Positions 41,403-53,220 are shown, counted from the first letter of the stretch. The stretch is DNA of 64,000 bases from Pseudomonas khavaziana (GCF_019145205.1 NZ_JAHSTT010000004.1:248001-312000); one strand, 5' to 3'. The notes: generated by a model from the letters alone, not told the origin. Program-made: numbers and translations.

Positions 41403-43865
41403 TCAGCGGAAGGTGCCGGGCGCCTTGAATAACAGGGGCTGCGGTCGCGCAGGTCGACACTGCAAGCTATCAAAGGTAAACAATCGCGGGCGTTCAATCA
41501 GATAGCCCTGGGCGTAATCCACACCGATCTCAAGTAAAGCCTGTTCGATCTGGGGTGTTTCAACAAACTCGGCAATTGTGCGCTTACCCATGACGTGGCC
41601 GATGTGGTTGATCACTTCGACCATGGCGCGGTTAATCGGGTCGTCCAGCATATCCTTTACGAAACTTCCATCGATCTTCAGGAAGTCTACAGGTAAATGT
41701 TTCAAATATGCGAATGAGGACATTCCGGCGCAAAAGTCATCGAGTGAAAAATGGCAACCTAAGGCTTTGAGTTCATTAATAAAGCGAATCGCACTGCCCA
41801 AATTGGCGATAGCGCTGGTCTCAGTTATTTCAAAACAAATCATTTCCGGGGGTATGTTGTAAGTGCCGAATTTTTCACGCAAAAACCCTAGGAAATCATC
41901 ATCGCCAATGGTGATGCCTGACAGATTAATCGCACACATGGCCATGGGGCGGCCCGGGCGTTCATTCAGGCAACGGGCGATGATCTTGAATACGTTCTCT
42001 ACCACCCAACGATCCAGCGATGTCATCAGGCCATAGCGTTCCGCCGCCGGAATAAAACTATTGGGCAAAATGATCCGCCCCGCCTCGTCATGCAGACGCA
42101 GGAGAATTTCGATGTGCCCATTGCCAGGTTCGGTGTGCCCCAAAGGCGAAATTTCCTGGGCGTAGAGACAAAAGCGGTCCTCTTCAAGGGCCATGTGCAG
42201 TCGCTGCACCCAGGCCATCTCGCCAAAGCGCAGAGACAGCTCCGAGTCATCGGCGTGGTACACCTGCACGCGGTTGCGGCCCTTTTCCTTGGCCATATAG
42301 CACGCCATGTCAGCGGCACGCAGGGACGTTTCCAGGGTAGTCGGGGTTTGCGAGATATGCACCAGACCGATACTGACGGTCGTCATGAACGGCCGCCCCT
42401 TCCATACGAAGTGCAGGCTCTGCACGGTATGGCGCAAACTTTCGGCGATTTTTTCCGCCACCGCCGGCGGGCAGTTCTCCAGCAGGATGCCGAACTCATC
42501 GCCGCCCAATCGCGCCAGGGTATCGCCCTCGCGCAAATCCGATTGCAACAACGCACAGATGTGACGCAGCAGCTCGTCACCCGCGGCATGGCCACAGGTG
42601 TCGTTGACCAGCTTGAACTGGTCGAGGTCGAGAAACATCAGGGCATGTCGCCCACTTTGCTGGCGTGCAACCTGTTGCAGCACTTGCTCAAGGCGGAACT
42701 CGAATTCGCGACGGTTGGCCAGGCCGGTCAAGGCGTCGTGGGTCGCCTGCCAGGAAAGGTTGGCAATGTACTGGCGCTCCTGGGTCATGTCGTGCAGCAC
42801 CAACACCGCACCACTGATCTTGCCGGCGCTGCGGATCGGCGCGCCGACCAGGGTGACCGAGACGGTACTGCCGTCCAGGCGCTGGATCAGCTTGGAATGC
42901 TCGCTGCCGCCACTGAGCTGGCCCTTGACGATGTGTTCGATCAAGGTGAAACCGTCGGGTTCGGCGTTTTCATCCAGCAACTTGAACAACGCCGCCAGCG
43001 GCAAGCCCTGGGCTTGTTCCGACTTCCAGAGGGTTAGCACTTCGGCCGCCGGATTCATATAGGCAATGGCACCGTCAACGTCAGTGGTAATCACCCCATC
43101 GCCAATTGACTCCAGGGTGATCTGTGCCCGCTCCTTCTCCGCTTGCAGGGCATCGGCGAATGCGTGGCGCTGGGTCAGCAACTTGTGGGTGCGCAGCAGC
43201 GCCAGGATGATCAAGCCCAGGGCGGTGGCCAGGTTGGTGATCAACAACAGCCGCAGGATCATCCGCGAACCTTCGCCCAGGGCATCGCTGAACGCCTTGG
43301 CGGCCGGTGTCACTCCCTCGTTGATGGCGATGATGCGCTTCTTCCAGCCATGCACTTCATTGTCCGTGACCTGATCACTGACGATGGCGCGGTGCATCTC
43401 CCGGGCCAGTTCATCCAGCTGTTCCAGATAACCATCGCCGACTGTCCACAGCTCAATGGCTTTTTCCAGATAACTGAAGTGGCGGAAGTTGAGGTACAGC
43501 CAGATCAGGCTGGGGACGTCATCCGGGTGATTGCCGCCCTTGAGGATGCCCAGGCGTGCGGCAGCCAGGTCAGGCGTGGCACTGTCCAGGGCGACACGCA
43601 ACTCATGCCCGCCCTGGGGCACGGCAATGGCCTGCTGGTATTTGAGGTAAGTGGCGTCGTCGCGGCTATCGGCATACAGCGTCAGGTAGTAGATCGCGTC
43701 TTTCTGGCCCTTGGACCACAGGCTTTCACCAGCCACATAGCCACGCACCGCAGAAAGCACGTAGAGACTACCGCAGCCTAACAATGCCTGGAACAAGACA
43801 ACGGCGATAAAGGGCCAGACAATACCCAACAACCGTGGTGTTCCGAGAGTCCGCTTTTGCTTCAT
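41403..43865 (-). CDS. Membrane-bound PAS-GGDEF-EAL c-di-GMP enzyme
   Basis: The 820-residue protein from ATG 43865 (MKQKRTLGTPRLLGIVWPFI) has a membrane helix (about 12-35), a periplasmic helical sensor (about 36-200), a second helix (LLLITNLATALGLIILALL), a coiled linker, a PAS domain (about 245-365), a GGDEF domain with intact LARLGGDEFGILL and the I-site REGD, and an EAL domain with EILLRLHDE, ICFEITETSA, FSLDDFCAGMSSFAYL and LKIDGSFVKDM. The usual DDFG is DDFC here. Both activities are plausible, which one dominates is not. It resembles the MorA/RbdA class. Confidence 0.9.
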   Translation of the reverse strand: MKQKRTLGTPRLLGIVWPFIAVVLFQALLGCGSLYVLSAVRGYVAGESLWSKGQKDAIYYLTLYADSRDDATYLKYQQAIAVPQGGHELRVALDSATPDLAAARLGILKGGNHPDDVPSLIWLYLNFRHFSYLEKAIELWTVGDGYLEQLDELAREMHRAIVSDQVTDNEVHGWKKRIIAINEGVTPAAKAFSDALGEGSRMILRLLLITNLATALGLIILALLRTHKLLTQRHAFADALQAEKERAQITLESIGDGVITTDVDGAIAYMNPAAEVLTLWKSEQAQGLPLAALFKLLDENAEPDGFTLIEHIVKGQLSGGSEHSKLIQRLDGSTVSVTLVGAPIRSAGKISGAVLVLHDMTQERQYIANLSWQATHDALTGLANRREFEFRLEQVLQQVARQQSGRHALMFLDLDQFKLVNDTCGHAAGDELLRHICALLQSDLREGDTLARLGGDEFGILLENCPPAVAEKIAESLRHTVQSLHFVWKGRPFMTTVSIGLVHISQTPTTLETSLRAADMACYMAKEKGRNRVQVYHADDSELSLRFGEMAWVQRLHMALEEDRFCLYAQEISPLGHTEPGNGHIEILLRLHDEAGRIILPNSFIPAAERYGLMTSLDRWVVENVFKIIARCLNERPGRPMAMCAINLSGITIGDDDFLGFLREKFGTYNIPPEMICFEITETSAIANLGSAIRFINELKALGCHFSLDDFCAGMSSFAYLKHLPVDFLKIDGSFVKDMLDDPINRAMVEVINHIGHVMGKRTIAEFVETPQIEQALLEIGVDYAQGYLIERPRLFTFDSLQCRPARPQPLLFKAPGTFR

Positions 43866-43936
43866 GAAGTCCCTTGCACATGCACAGCTCAATACGCACG
43901 CGAAAATCCGCTTCCGATAGCACAGCCTAAGCTAAA

Positions 43937-45739
43937 TCAACGCACTTGTTGCAGATGTCCGTACAGTTTTGCATACAATCCGCCATCGGCGATCAGCTGC
44001 TGATGATCGCCATCCTCGGCGATATGCCCGCCATCGAATACCAGCACCCGGTCAGCTTGCTTCACTGCAGACAGCCGGTGGGCGATGATCAGTGTAGTAC
44101 GTCCACTGAGAAACCGCGCCAGTGCCTGGTGCAGGTTGTATTCGGTAGCTGCATCCAGCGCCGAGGTGGCCTCATCCAGAATTACCACTTTTGGCTCGGC
44201 AAGCACCATGCGGGCAATGGCCAGGCGTTGCCTTTGTCCGCCGGAAAAGCGGACGCCAGAGCGCCCTACTACGCTGTCCAGGCCCAGGGGCAGTGCCTTG
44301 ACAGTCGCCTCCAACTGGGCGATTTCCAGCGCCTGCCAGCAGGCCTGGTCGGAACGCGTGCGGCCCATGGTCAGGTTGGCGCGTACGGTGTCATTGAACA
44401 GCGCCGGGTGTTGCAGCACCACCGCAACGTTCTCGCGAATGGTCTCCAGGCCGATCTCCTGCTGGGTTGCACCGCCAAAACGAATAATGCCCGCCTGCGG
44501 CGTGTACAGCCCCAGCAACAGTTGCACCAGGGTACTTTTACCGCCACCGCTGGCGCCGACAATCGCAACCTTCTCGCCCGGTGCGATGGCCAGGTTCAAT
44601 TGGTCAAGCACCAGGTCTTCGCCATAGCCGAAGTCGAGGCCACGCACCTCGATGCCGACGGTTTCGCGCCCGCTGAACGGATCTGCGCCGCCAGCGTATT
44701 GCGGCTCATCGGCACGCGCCAACAACTCGTTGATGCGCGTCAGCGCGCCACCGGCCGCGTAATAGGCGTATTGCAGGTTCAATAGTTGTTCCACCGGGCC
44801 GATCATGAACCACAGATAGCTGAACACGGCGAGCATCTGGCCGATGGACAGGTCGGAAAACAGCACGGTCAGCATGGCCGCGGCACGGAAAATGTCGATA
44901 CCGAACTGGAACAGCAAGCCACTGGCGCGACTTGACGCATCGGTTTTCCATTGGGAATGAATGGCGTAGTCACGCACCTCCTGGGCACGCTGGCCAAGGC
45001 GCCCAAGGAAAAAACCCTGGCGGTTGCCGGCACGCACTTCCTGGATGGCATCCAGGGTCTCGGTCAGCGCCTGGGTAAAACGCGAGGTACTGTCGTTCTC
45101 CAGCTTCTTGAGATGCTTGACCCGTTTGCCTAACTGCACCGTGGCGTAGATCACCAGCGGGTTGAACAACAGGATCAACAACGCCAGCTGCCAATGCATC
45201 CACACCAGGATCGCCGAGGTGCCGACCAGGGTCAGCATCGCCACCAGGAAACGGCTGAGGGTTTCACCGACGAACTTGTCCAGGGTGTCCAGGTCGGTGA
45301 CCAGGTGGGTGGTGACCGTCCCGCTGCCCAGGCTTTCGTACTCGCCCAGGGAGATACGCTTGAGGCGCTCGATCAGGCGCACGCGGATGCGATAGACGAT
45401 GTCCTTGGCCAAGCGCGCAAACAGGCGCGCCTGCACCACGTTGAACACCAGCGCGCCACAACGCAGCGCCAGGGTCACCATAAGCATCAGGCCGATATAG
45501 CCGGCGGCTTTCTGCCAACCCAGGGGCAGCGCGTGGTTCATCACCTTGAGCGCGGCATCGCCATGGCCGAGCAGCACTTCGTCCACCAGCAATGGCAACA
45601 GCAGCGGGATGGGCACGCTGCAAAGGGTCGCCAGTACGGCGACACCGTTGGCAAGCCACAGGGATTTCTTGTGGCGCAGGGCCAGACGGCGGATTTCGGC
45701 CCAGGTCAGGCGGTCGGTGCGTTGAGGTTGCTCATACAC
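43937..45739 (-). CDS. ABC exporter with fused membrane and ATPase domains
   Basis: The likely start is GTG 45739 (reading VYEQPQRTDRLTWAEIRRLA), giving 600 residues. It overlaps the DsbA-like gene by 8 bases, and no ATG in frame fits better. A six-helix exporter domain (about 25-310) is followed by an ATPase: Walker A GASGGGKSTL, signature FSGGQRQRLAIARM, Walker B VVILDEATSALDA and the switch histidine in IIAHRLSAVKQAD. It is of the MsbA/multidrug half-transporter type and works as a dimer. The cargo is unknown. Confidence 0.88.
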   Translation of the reverse strand: MYEQPQRTDRLTWAEIRRLALRHKKSLWLANGVAVLATLCSVPIPLLLPLLVDEVLLGHGDAALKVMNHALPLGWQKAAGYIGLMLMVTLALRCGALVFNVVQARLFARLAKDIVYRIRVRLIERLKRISLGEYESLGSGTVTTHLVTDLDTLDKFVGETLSRFLVAMLTLVGTSAILVWMHWQLALLILLFNPLVIYATVQLGKRVKHLKKLENDSTSRFTQALTETLDAIQEVRAGNRQGFFLGRLGQRAQEVRDYAIHSQWKTDASSRASGLLFQFGIDIFRAAAMLTVLFSDLSIGQMLAVFSYLWFMIGPVEQLLNLQYAYYAAGGALTRINELLARADEPQYAGGADPFSGRETVGIEVRGLDFGYGEDLVLDQLNLAIAPGEKVAIVGASGGGKSTLVQLLLGLYTPQAGIIRFGGATQQEIGLETIRENVAVVLQHPALFNDTVRANLTMGRTRSDQACWQALEIAQLEATVKALPLGLDSVVGRSGVRFSGGQRQRLAIARMVLAEPKVVILDEATSALDAATEYNLHQALARFLSGRTTLIIAHRLSAVKQADRVLVFDGGHIAEDGDHQQLIADGGLYAKLYGHLQQVR

Positions 45740-46367
45740 AGGCGGCTCGCTCCAGCCAACGGGCGAGCAATGGCGACAATTCGGACAGCGGCTGGTAGCC
45801 ATTGGTCAGCAAGGCCAACTGCCCATCGCGCTCGGCCAGCAAGGTAGGGAAGCCAGCGATGCCCAAATCCTGCACCCAGGTAAAATCGGCCGCCGTCGCC
45901 GCATGCTGTTCGGCACGGTCGAAGGCACCGGCAAACTCGATGCGTGGTATGCCCGCCTGCTCCGCCAGTTCCACCAGCACGCTGGCAAGGGTCACGTCGC
46001 GGCCCTCGACATAAAATGCACGCTGGATCAGCCCCAGCAACGTCCATGCGCAATCCGGCGCCAGGCTGCGCGCCGTGACGATGGCGCGGCAGGCCGGCTC
46101 GGTGTCGTAGACAAAACCCTCAGGCAGCGCGCCCTCGCGCTTGAACAACTGGCCGGTGGCGTCGGTGACGGCCTGCCAGTGCTCCAGGATATAGCGCCGG
46201 GTGGTCGGCTCCAACGCCGCGCCGCTGCCGGTACGCAGGCCGCCCACCACCAGGTGCACGTCTACGCCGGCCGCCTGGGCCTGCTCAACCAGCGCCTGCG
46301 CTACCGGGGCAAAACCCCAGCACCAGGAACACATCGGATCCATTACATAGAGCAGGCGCGCTGACAT
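45732..46367 (-). CDS. DsbA-family thioredoxin-fold oxidoreductase (FrnE-like)
   Basis: The 211-residue protein has the active pair CSWC in MDPMCSWCWGFAPVAQALVE (about residues 13-16), the inserted helical domain, and the cis-proline loop LGIAGFPTLLAERDGQ near 168-183. It has no signal peptide, so it acts in the cytoplasm, like FrnE-type disulfide isomerases. Its stop lies within the first codons of the ABC exporter and its start is 4 bases after the TrhO stop. A three-gene unit trhO - DsbA-like - ABC is likely. Confidence 0.87.
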   Translation of the reverse strand: MSARLLYVMDPMCSWCWGFAPVAQALVEQAQAAGVDVHLVVGGLRTGSGAALEPTTRRYILEHWQAVTDATGQLFKREGALPEGFVYDTEPACRAIVTARSLAPDCAWTLLGLIQRAFYVEGRDVTLASVLVELAEQAGIPRIEFAGAFDRAEQHAATAADFTWVQDLGIAGFPTLLAERDGQLALLTNGYQPLSELSPLLARWLERAACV

Positions 46368-46370
46368 GGC

Positions 46371-47312
46371 TCAGGCCTCGGAAGGAGTTTGCTTGTAGTT
46401 GAAGCCGATCGGGTGCGGCATGTTGCGGGCCTTGGCCAGCTCGATCTGCTTCTGGCGGTCAATCGCGCTGCGACGGGTCTTCTCCGGCAGCTTATCCCAG
46501 CAATGGGGGCAACTGATGCCGGCCACATAATGCTCGGATGCCCGGTCCTCGATGCTCACCGGTGTGCGGCAGGCATGACATTGATCGTAGTCGCCTTCGC
46601 TCAAATCGTGGCGCACGGTCACGCGATTGTCGAACACAAAACAGTCGCCCTGCCATTTGGTCTGTTCCTGGGGCACCTCTTCAAGGTACTTCAGAATCCC
46701 ACCTTTAAGGTGGTAGACCTCATCGAAGCCCTCGCTGAGCATATAGCTCGAGGCTTTTTCGCAACGAATGCCGCCAGTGCAGAACATGGCGACCTTCTTG
46801 TGCCTGGCGGGGTCGAAGTTGGCTTTGATATAGTCGGGAAATTCGCGAAAACTGGTGGTTTTCGGGTCGATCGCGCCCTCAAAGGTACCAATGGACACTT
46901 CGTAGTCGTTACGGGTGTCAATCAACAGCACTTCCGGGTCGCTGATCAGCGCATTCCAGTCCTTCGGATCGACGTAGGTGCCGACCTTCTTGTTCGGGTC
47001 GACGCCTTCAACGCCCAGGGTGACGATCTCTTTCTTGAGCTTGACCTTGGTGCGGTAGAACGGCTGGTCGTCGCAGTAGGACTCTTTGTGGTCGATATCG
47101 ACCATGCGTGGGTCTTTTTTCAGCCAGCCCATCAGACCATCGATACCTTCACGGCTGCCGGACACGGTGCCATTGATGCCTTCCTCGGCGATCAGCAAGG
47201 TGCCTTTGATGCCGTTATCGACCATCGCCTGCAACAGTGGCTCGCGCAGGGCGACGTAGTCTTCGAGGGTGACGAACTTATACAGTGCCGCCACGACAAT
47301 CGGTTGAGTCAT
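46371..47312 (-). CDS. trhO: tRNA uridine(34) hydroxylase TrhO (rhodanese-like)
   Basis: The 313-residue protein has the YceA/TrhO plan: an acylphosphatase-like N-terminus ([20 protein letters not shown], then [15 protein letters not shown]), a rhodanese domain (about 115-215) with catalytic Cys in [18 protein letters not shown], and a cysteine-rich tail ([19 protein letters not shown]) that may bind metal. TrhO hydroxylates U34 of certain tRNAs in an oxygen-dependent way, towards cmo5U or mo5U. It is the first gene of the unit with the DsbA-like and ABC genes. Confidence 0.93.
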   Translation of the reverse strand: MTQPIVVAALYKFVTLEDYVALREPLLQAMVDNGIKGTLLIAEEGINGTVSGSREGIDGLMGWLKKDPRMVDIDHKESYCDDQPFYRTKVKLKKEIVTLGVEGVDPNKKVGTYVDPKDWNALISDPEVLLIDTRNDYEVSIGTFEGAIDPKTTSFREFPDYIKANFDPARHKKVAMFCTGGIRCEKASSYMLSEGFDEVYHLKGGILKYLEEVPQEQTKWQGDCFVFDNRVTVRHDLSEGDYDQCHACRTPVSIEDRASEHYVAGISCPHCWDKLPEKTRRSAIDRQKQIELAKARNMPHPIGFNYKQTPSEA

Positions 47313-47365
47313 GGGTGTTCTCTCCAGGTGGCTACCCTCGTAAGGGGTGAACCGGATGCAAAAAA

Positions 47366-47397
47366 AACGCGCCGGCTAAGCGGCGCGTTGCGGATTC
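47366..47397 (-). terminator. Terminator downstream of the BolA gene
   Basis: On the minus strand AACGCGCCG, loop CTTAGC and CGGCGCGTT form a 9-pair stem followed by TTTTTT (47365-47361). It ends the DUF2059-BolA transcript before trhO. Confidence 0.85.
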
Positions 47398-47430
47398 TAA
47401 CAAATGCCGGGGGTCAGAGACACCCGATCA

Positions 47431-47727
47431 TCAGTCATGCCCGCCGGCGCAGGTCGGCGAGGCCGGGGCTGCGTCGATTTTCGCCCATTCTTCAGGCGTG
47501 TAGGTATGCAGCGCCAACGCATGGAACTCGCTCATCAGGTCACCCAAGGTGGCATAGACCTTCTGGTGGCGCTTGACGCGGTTAAGCCCCTCGAACTCCG
47601 GGCTGACCAGCACGGCCTTGAAGTGGGTCTGCAACCCACGGCTGTGCATATGGCTTTCATCCAGCACATTCAAGTGTTCCGGAGCCAGGGCGACAAGCGC
47701 CGTTTCGATACGCTGTTGCATGGTCAT
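47431..47727 (-). CDS. BolA family protein
   Basis: The 98-residue protein has the BolA core: VLDESHMHSRGLQTHFKAVL (conserved histidine and Ser/Gly turn), the VSPEFEGLNRVKRHQKVYAT segment with the FxGxxxxxRHxxV signature, and the end ALHTYTPEEWAK. BolA proteins pair with monothiol glutaredoxins in iron-sulfur metabolism and affect cell shape. It lies 5 bases after the DUF2059 gene in the same direction, and a terminator follows, so the two form one operon. Confidence 0.9.
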   Translation of the reverse strand: MTMQQRIETALVALAPEHLNVLDESHMHSRGLQTHFKAVLVSPEFEGLNRVKRHQKVYATLGDLMSEFHALALHTYTPEEWAKIDAAPASPTCAGGHD

Positions 47728-47732
47728 CGTGC

Positions 47733-48251
47733 TTACTTCTTCTTGGCCGGTGCGGCGGCTTTTGGTGTCAGCTCGTTGGTCATGTCTTCCAACAGCTTGT
47801 TCACCACCGGCACGGCGCTTTCAAGCTTGGCCTGGGTCATCTGGGCCGATTGCTGGGTCAGCTGCGGCATTTTTTCCAGGACTTTCTTGCCCAGTGGCGA
47901 CCGATAGAAAGCAACCAGGTCCTTGAGCTCGGACTCGCTGAAATTGGTGGTGTAGAGCTTGACCATGTCGGGTTTGAGCTTAGGCCAGCCGATTGCCTGG
48001 TCCAGGGCGGCGTTGGCCTTGGCCTGGTAGCTGTCCAGTACGGACTGCTTGGCGGCAGGCGCCTTGGTTTGTTCGAAACGCTGGGCGAACATTTGCTGCA
48101 CTTGCATGTACACCGGGGTCCCCAGCTTGTCAGCATGGGCCAGGGTAAGGAAGGCTTCGGCACTGGCGTTGTGGCTGGCGGTATCGGCAAAAACCTGGCC
48201 GCTGGCGCAAACCAGAGCAACCGCGGTACAGATGGCACGAAGACGAGTCAT
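47733..48251 (-). CDS. DUF2059 periplasmic protein
   Basis: The 172-residue protein has a signal peptide (MTRLRAICTAVALVCASGQVFA, cleavage at about residue 22) and the DUF2059 helical pattern with FSESELKDLVAFYRSPLGKK around 105-124 and a Lys/Ala-rich end. The function of the family is not known. It starts the operon with BolA, an arrangement common in pseudomonads. It should be periplasmic or membrane-associated. Confidence 0.85.
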   Translation of the reverse strand: MTRLRAICTAVALVCASGQVFADTASHNASAEAFLTLAHADKLGTPVYMQVQQMFAQRFEQTKAPAAKQSVLDSYQAKANAALDQAIGWPKLKPDMVKLYTTNFSESELKDLVAFYRSPLGKKVLEKMPQLTQQSAQMTQAKLESAVPVVNKLLEDMTNELTPKAAAPAKKK

Positions 48252-48446
48252 CGAGTTTCCTTTCTAGCAGGCGAGGTAAGACCCCAAGGGCGACCATTCT
48301 GCGCCTAAAAAACCTCGCGGCTCAACCCCACCCCCTGGCGGGCCCCGGTTTTGCGGGGCGCGATGGCCCAAATGCGGATTTAGGGAACCCACGGCAGCCG
48401 CCAGGGCCTAAACTGACCAATCACGACTGGATAAGGAGGGTGCCCG

Positions 48447-49825
<1,379 letters not shown>

Positions 49826-49829
<4 letters not shown>

Positions 49830-50782
49830 ACCGCCATGCGCAGCCGCCGGGCCTTGAGCCCGGCGAGCAGCGACGGTGCCAGGGCAACTGCAGCTGACCC
49901 CAAGACCACCACGAATGCGCCGAAGTAACCCAGGGCGTTGATCTCTTCGGCCTGGACATAATCCGGCCATAGCCACGCCGCCAGCGCCACCGCGACAAAG
50001 GTCACCAGCGGCGTCAACGCCAGGGTCGCACTCACCCGCGACGCCTCCCAGTGGGCCAGCGCTTCGGCAAACGCGCCATACGCCACCAACGTGTTCATGC
50101 AGCACGCCAGCAGCAGCCAGCCTTGCAGCGGGCTCAACTGCAACGCCTCCAGGGGATGCGCCCACGGCGTGAGCAGCACCGCGCAAAACAGGTAGATCAC
50201 CATCATCACCTGCAAGGAATTCCATACCGTCAACAACTGCTTCTGGCCCAAGGCATAGAAGACCCAGATCGAGGTGGCCAGCAGGATGGTCAGCACCCCG
50301 GCGGTATAGGTGCCCAGGGACGTCAGCAACTCCACGAGGCGCTGATTGAAAAACAGGCCGAAGCCGATGATCAGCACCACCAGGCCGAGTACCTGCCCCA
50401 GGCTGAAACGCTCCTTGAAGACAAACACGCTGGCGATCATCAGGAAGATCGGGCCCATCTGCACCACCAGTTGAGCGGTGCCGGGGCTGAGCATCCTCAG
50501 GCCAACCAGATACAGCACGTAGTTACCCACCAGCCCGCACACCGCCATGGCCACCAGCCAGCCGCCCCTGGGGCCGAGCACTTTGCGGCTGGGCAGGCGC
50601 TTGGTGGCGGCGAGGTACACGAACAAACAAGTGCCGGCCACTGTAAGACGAAACCAAGTGACGGTGATCGGGTCCATCACCTGCAACACTTGCTTGAGCT
50701 TGATCGGGAGAATGCCCCATAGAAAGGCGGTCAGCAGGGTCAGCAAGAAACCGTAGACCCAGCGGCCGGAAGAGATGTGCAT
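49826..50782 (-). CDS. EamA/DMT-family transporter
   Basis: The 318-residue protein from ATG 50782 ([20 protein letters not shown]) has ten predicted helices in two EamA repeats: [20 protein letters not shown] and TWFRLTVAG in the first, and [20 protein letters not shown] and [20 protein letters not shown] in the second. The ORF extends 47 codons upstream but that part is repeat DNA. Members export amino acids or other small metabolites. It borders the large palindromic repeat region. Substrate unknown. Confidence 0.85.
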
Positions 50783-50860
50783 GAGTGCCCCAAAAACCAG
50801 AGGTGGAGGAGCAGCCATTCTAGGGGTAAGTGACCAGATTCGGATACGCGGATGACCAAC

Positions 50861-51792
50861 TGTGGGAGGGGTGGTGCGACGATTCGACTTGCCCCCGATG
50901 GCGGCCTGACAGCCGACCAGCATGTTGGACTTTGATCGAGTACATATCCGTTATTTAGGTAACGGCCACCATAGGTTCCGCCCTTACGGCGGCTCACTTT
51001 GCAAAAGCGGCAAAGTAAGCAAAACGCTCTTGCCCCACCACTCGGCACCTCGCCCGGGCTCGGTGTGCCCCAAATCCCTGTCGAATTCCGGCCAGCGTGG
51101 TTTAACGGGGCGCCTGAGATCAAAAACACAGCGAGGCGGCCTTATAGCCGACCTGATCGTTGAAGCGTGCGCGTACCCCTGTGGGAGCGGGCTTGCCCGC
51201 GAAGGTCGTTAACGATGACACGGAAAACCAGAAAGAACGCGGCGTTCTCAGGTTTTTCGCGAGCAAGCTCGCTCCTACAGAAAAGCAAAAGCGCCGCCGG
51301 CGTATCTGCGATGCGCAGCGAGTCGCTTTTGATCTTGCTTTTGATCTTAGGCGCCCCGTTAAACCACGCTGGCCGAACGCAGGCTTGAAGCCGTGGCCCA
51401 CGGCTTCAAGCCGGAGTGAGGGCACACCGAGCCCGGGCGAGGTGCCGAGTCGTGGGGCAGGAGCATTTTGCTTACTTTTGCCTGGGCCGGCATTCCGGCT
51501 GTTCAAAAGTGAGCCGCTGTAAGAGCCAGCCCTTTCAAGGTCTTTGCCTAAATCGCGTCCTACGCCAATTCCAGGCTGAAATTAAGAAATAAACGAGTTG
51601 AATTTGGCTCAGCCAGCATCTCTTTTGGTCAAAAAACGATCATGTTTTGGGGCTTTTTCCAAAGACCTTGAAAGGGCTGGCTGTAAGAGCGGAACCAATA
51701 GTGGCCGTTGCCCAAATAACGGATATGTACTCGGTCTGATCCAACATCCTGGTCGGCCCTGAGGCCGCCATCGGGGGCAAGCCCCCTCCCAC
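50861..51792. repeat. Nested palindromic repeat complex of about 0.9 kb
   Basis: Successive segments recur in reverse order and orientation. The REP half and CATGTTGGA segment (50861-50929) pair with 51743-51792. CATATCCGTTATTTAGGTAA and its follow-up (50943-50985) pair with 51686-51729. CGGCACCTCGCCCGGGCTCG (51042) pairs with 51421-51445. GTGGTTTAACGGGGCGCCT (51098) pairs with 51347-51366. A REP pair (51180-51281) sits in the middle. A perfect hairpin GGCTTGAAGCCGTG/CACGGCTTCAAGCC lies at 51382-51412, and AGCCAGCCCTTTCAAGGTCT (51525) pairs with 51660-51683. A further REP half is at 51879-51902. No gene is seen in 50783-51907. Confidence 0.85.
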
Positions 51793-51907
51793 ACGTCCAG
51801 CGGCGTACCAAAAGTTGTGTAGATACCCATGCCCCAATGGCCGTGTATCAGCCACAAAATACTTGGCTGGACCACCGCTATCGGGAGCCACCCCTCCCAC
51901 ATTTTGA

Positions 51908-53092
51908 TCAGCGTACAGCTTCGAAGAGCCCGGTAGCGCCCATGCCCCCGCCCACGCACATGGTGACAATGCCGTAGCGCAAATTACGGCGTTGCAGTTC
52001 GCGCACCAGATGCCCCACCTGCCGCGACCCGGTCATGCCAAACGGATGGCCGATGGAGATCGAACCGCCATTGACGTTGTACCTGGCGTTATCGATTTCC
52101 AGGCGGTTGCGTGCATACAGGCACTGTGAAGCAAAAGCTTCATTGAGCTCCCACAGGTCGATATCCGCCACCTGCAAGCCCTTGGCCTTGAGCAGCTTGG
52201 GCACCGAAAACACCGGGCCAATGCCCATCTCATCCGGCTCGCAACCGGCGACGGTAAAGCCACGAAAAAACGCCTTGGGCTTGAGCCCCAATGCCAGGGC
52301 TTTTTCCAGGCTCATCACCAGGGTCATCGAGGCCCCATCGGAGAGCTGGGAGGAATTGCCCGCCGTTACCGAACCGTCTTCAGCGAACACGGGCTTCAAC
52401 CCGGCCAGGCTGGCCAGGGTGGTGTCCGGGCGGTTGCAGTCGTCGCGATCCACCACGCCATCGAGGATCTGCACCGCACCGGTGTGCTTGTCCTCGACCT
52501 TGTACTTGACTGCCATCGGCACAATTTCGTCATCGAACAGGCCCTCGGCCTGGGCCTGGGCAGTACGCTGCTGGCTTTGCAGGGCATAGAGGTCCTGCTC
52601 TTCACGGCTGACCTGATAGCGACGGGCTACAATTTCGGCGGTCTGACCCATCGGGAAGTAGATGCCCGGCACCTGCTCCTTAAGCAGCGGGTTGATCAGG
52701 TTGTCGGTGTTGACGCTCTTCATGGTCAGGCTGATGGACTCCACGCCGCCGGCGACAATGATATCGCTGCAGCCCGAGGCAATCTGGTTGGCGGCGATGG
52801 CAATCGCCTGCAAGCCCGACGAACAGAAACGGTTGAGGGTCATGCCCGCCGTGCCGGTACCCAGTTGCGAGAGCACCGCCACATTGCGCCCGATATTGTA
52901 GCCCTGGGCACCTTCGTTGGAGCCGGCACCGACGATGCAATCCTCCACAGTGGCCGGATCGATGCCATAGCGGGCCAGCAGCGCATTGACGCAATGGGCC
53001 GCCATGTCATCGGGGCGGGTCTGGTTGAACTTGCCACGAAAGGACTTGGCCAGGCCGGTTCGCACACTGTCGACGATCACTACTTCACGCAT
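51908..53092 (-). CDS. Acetyl-CoA C-acyltransferase (thiolase)
   Basis: The 394-residue protein has the thiolase layout: start MREVVIVDSVRTGLAKSFRG, nucleophile Cys90 in TLNRFCSSGLQAIAIAANQI, the loop histidine in GGSISIGHPFGMTGSRQVGH (about 344-363) and the second cysteine in VTMCVGGGMGATGLFEAV (about 376-393). GHPFGMTG instead of GHPxGxSG is common in degradative FadA-like/acetyl-CoA acetyltransferases of pseudomonads. It cleaves 3-ketoacyl-CoA or condenses acetyl-CoA. It is not beside a fadB gene, so its substrate chain length is open. Confidence 0.9.
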   Translation of the reverse strand: MREVVIVDSVRTGLAKSFRGKFNQTRPDDMAAHCVNALLARYGIDPATVEDCIVGAGSNEGAQGYNIGRNVAVLSQLGTGTAGMTLNRFCSSGLQAIAIAANQIASGCSDIIVAGGVESISLTMKSVNTDNLINPLLKEQVPGIYFPMGQTAEIVARRYQVSREEQDLYALQSQQRTAQAQAEGLFDDEIVPMAVKYKVEDKHTGAVQILDGVVDRDDCNRPDTTLASLAGLKPVFAEDGSVTAGNSSQLSDGASMTLVMSLEKALALGLKPKAFFRGFTVAGCEPDEMGIGPVFSVPKLLKAKGLQVADIDLWELNEAFASQCLYARNRLEIDNARYNVNGGSISIGHPFGMTGSRQVGHLVRELQRRNLRYGIVTMCVGGGMGATGLFEAVR

Positions 53093-53220
53093 GGGCTTAC
53101 CTCGATCTTGTGGTTGTGGATCGAGGATAGAGCCAGGCCCGGTCGGCTGCGATGATCATTCACTGCATAAATGCAAAAGCATGGCGCCGGCACACGGTCT
53201 ACCTGATGAGTGGCGATCCA

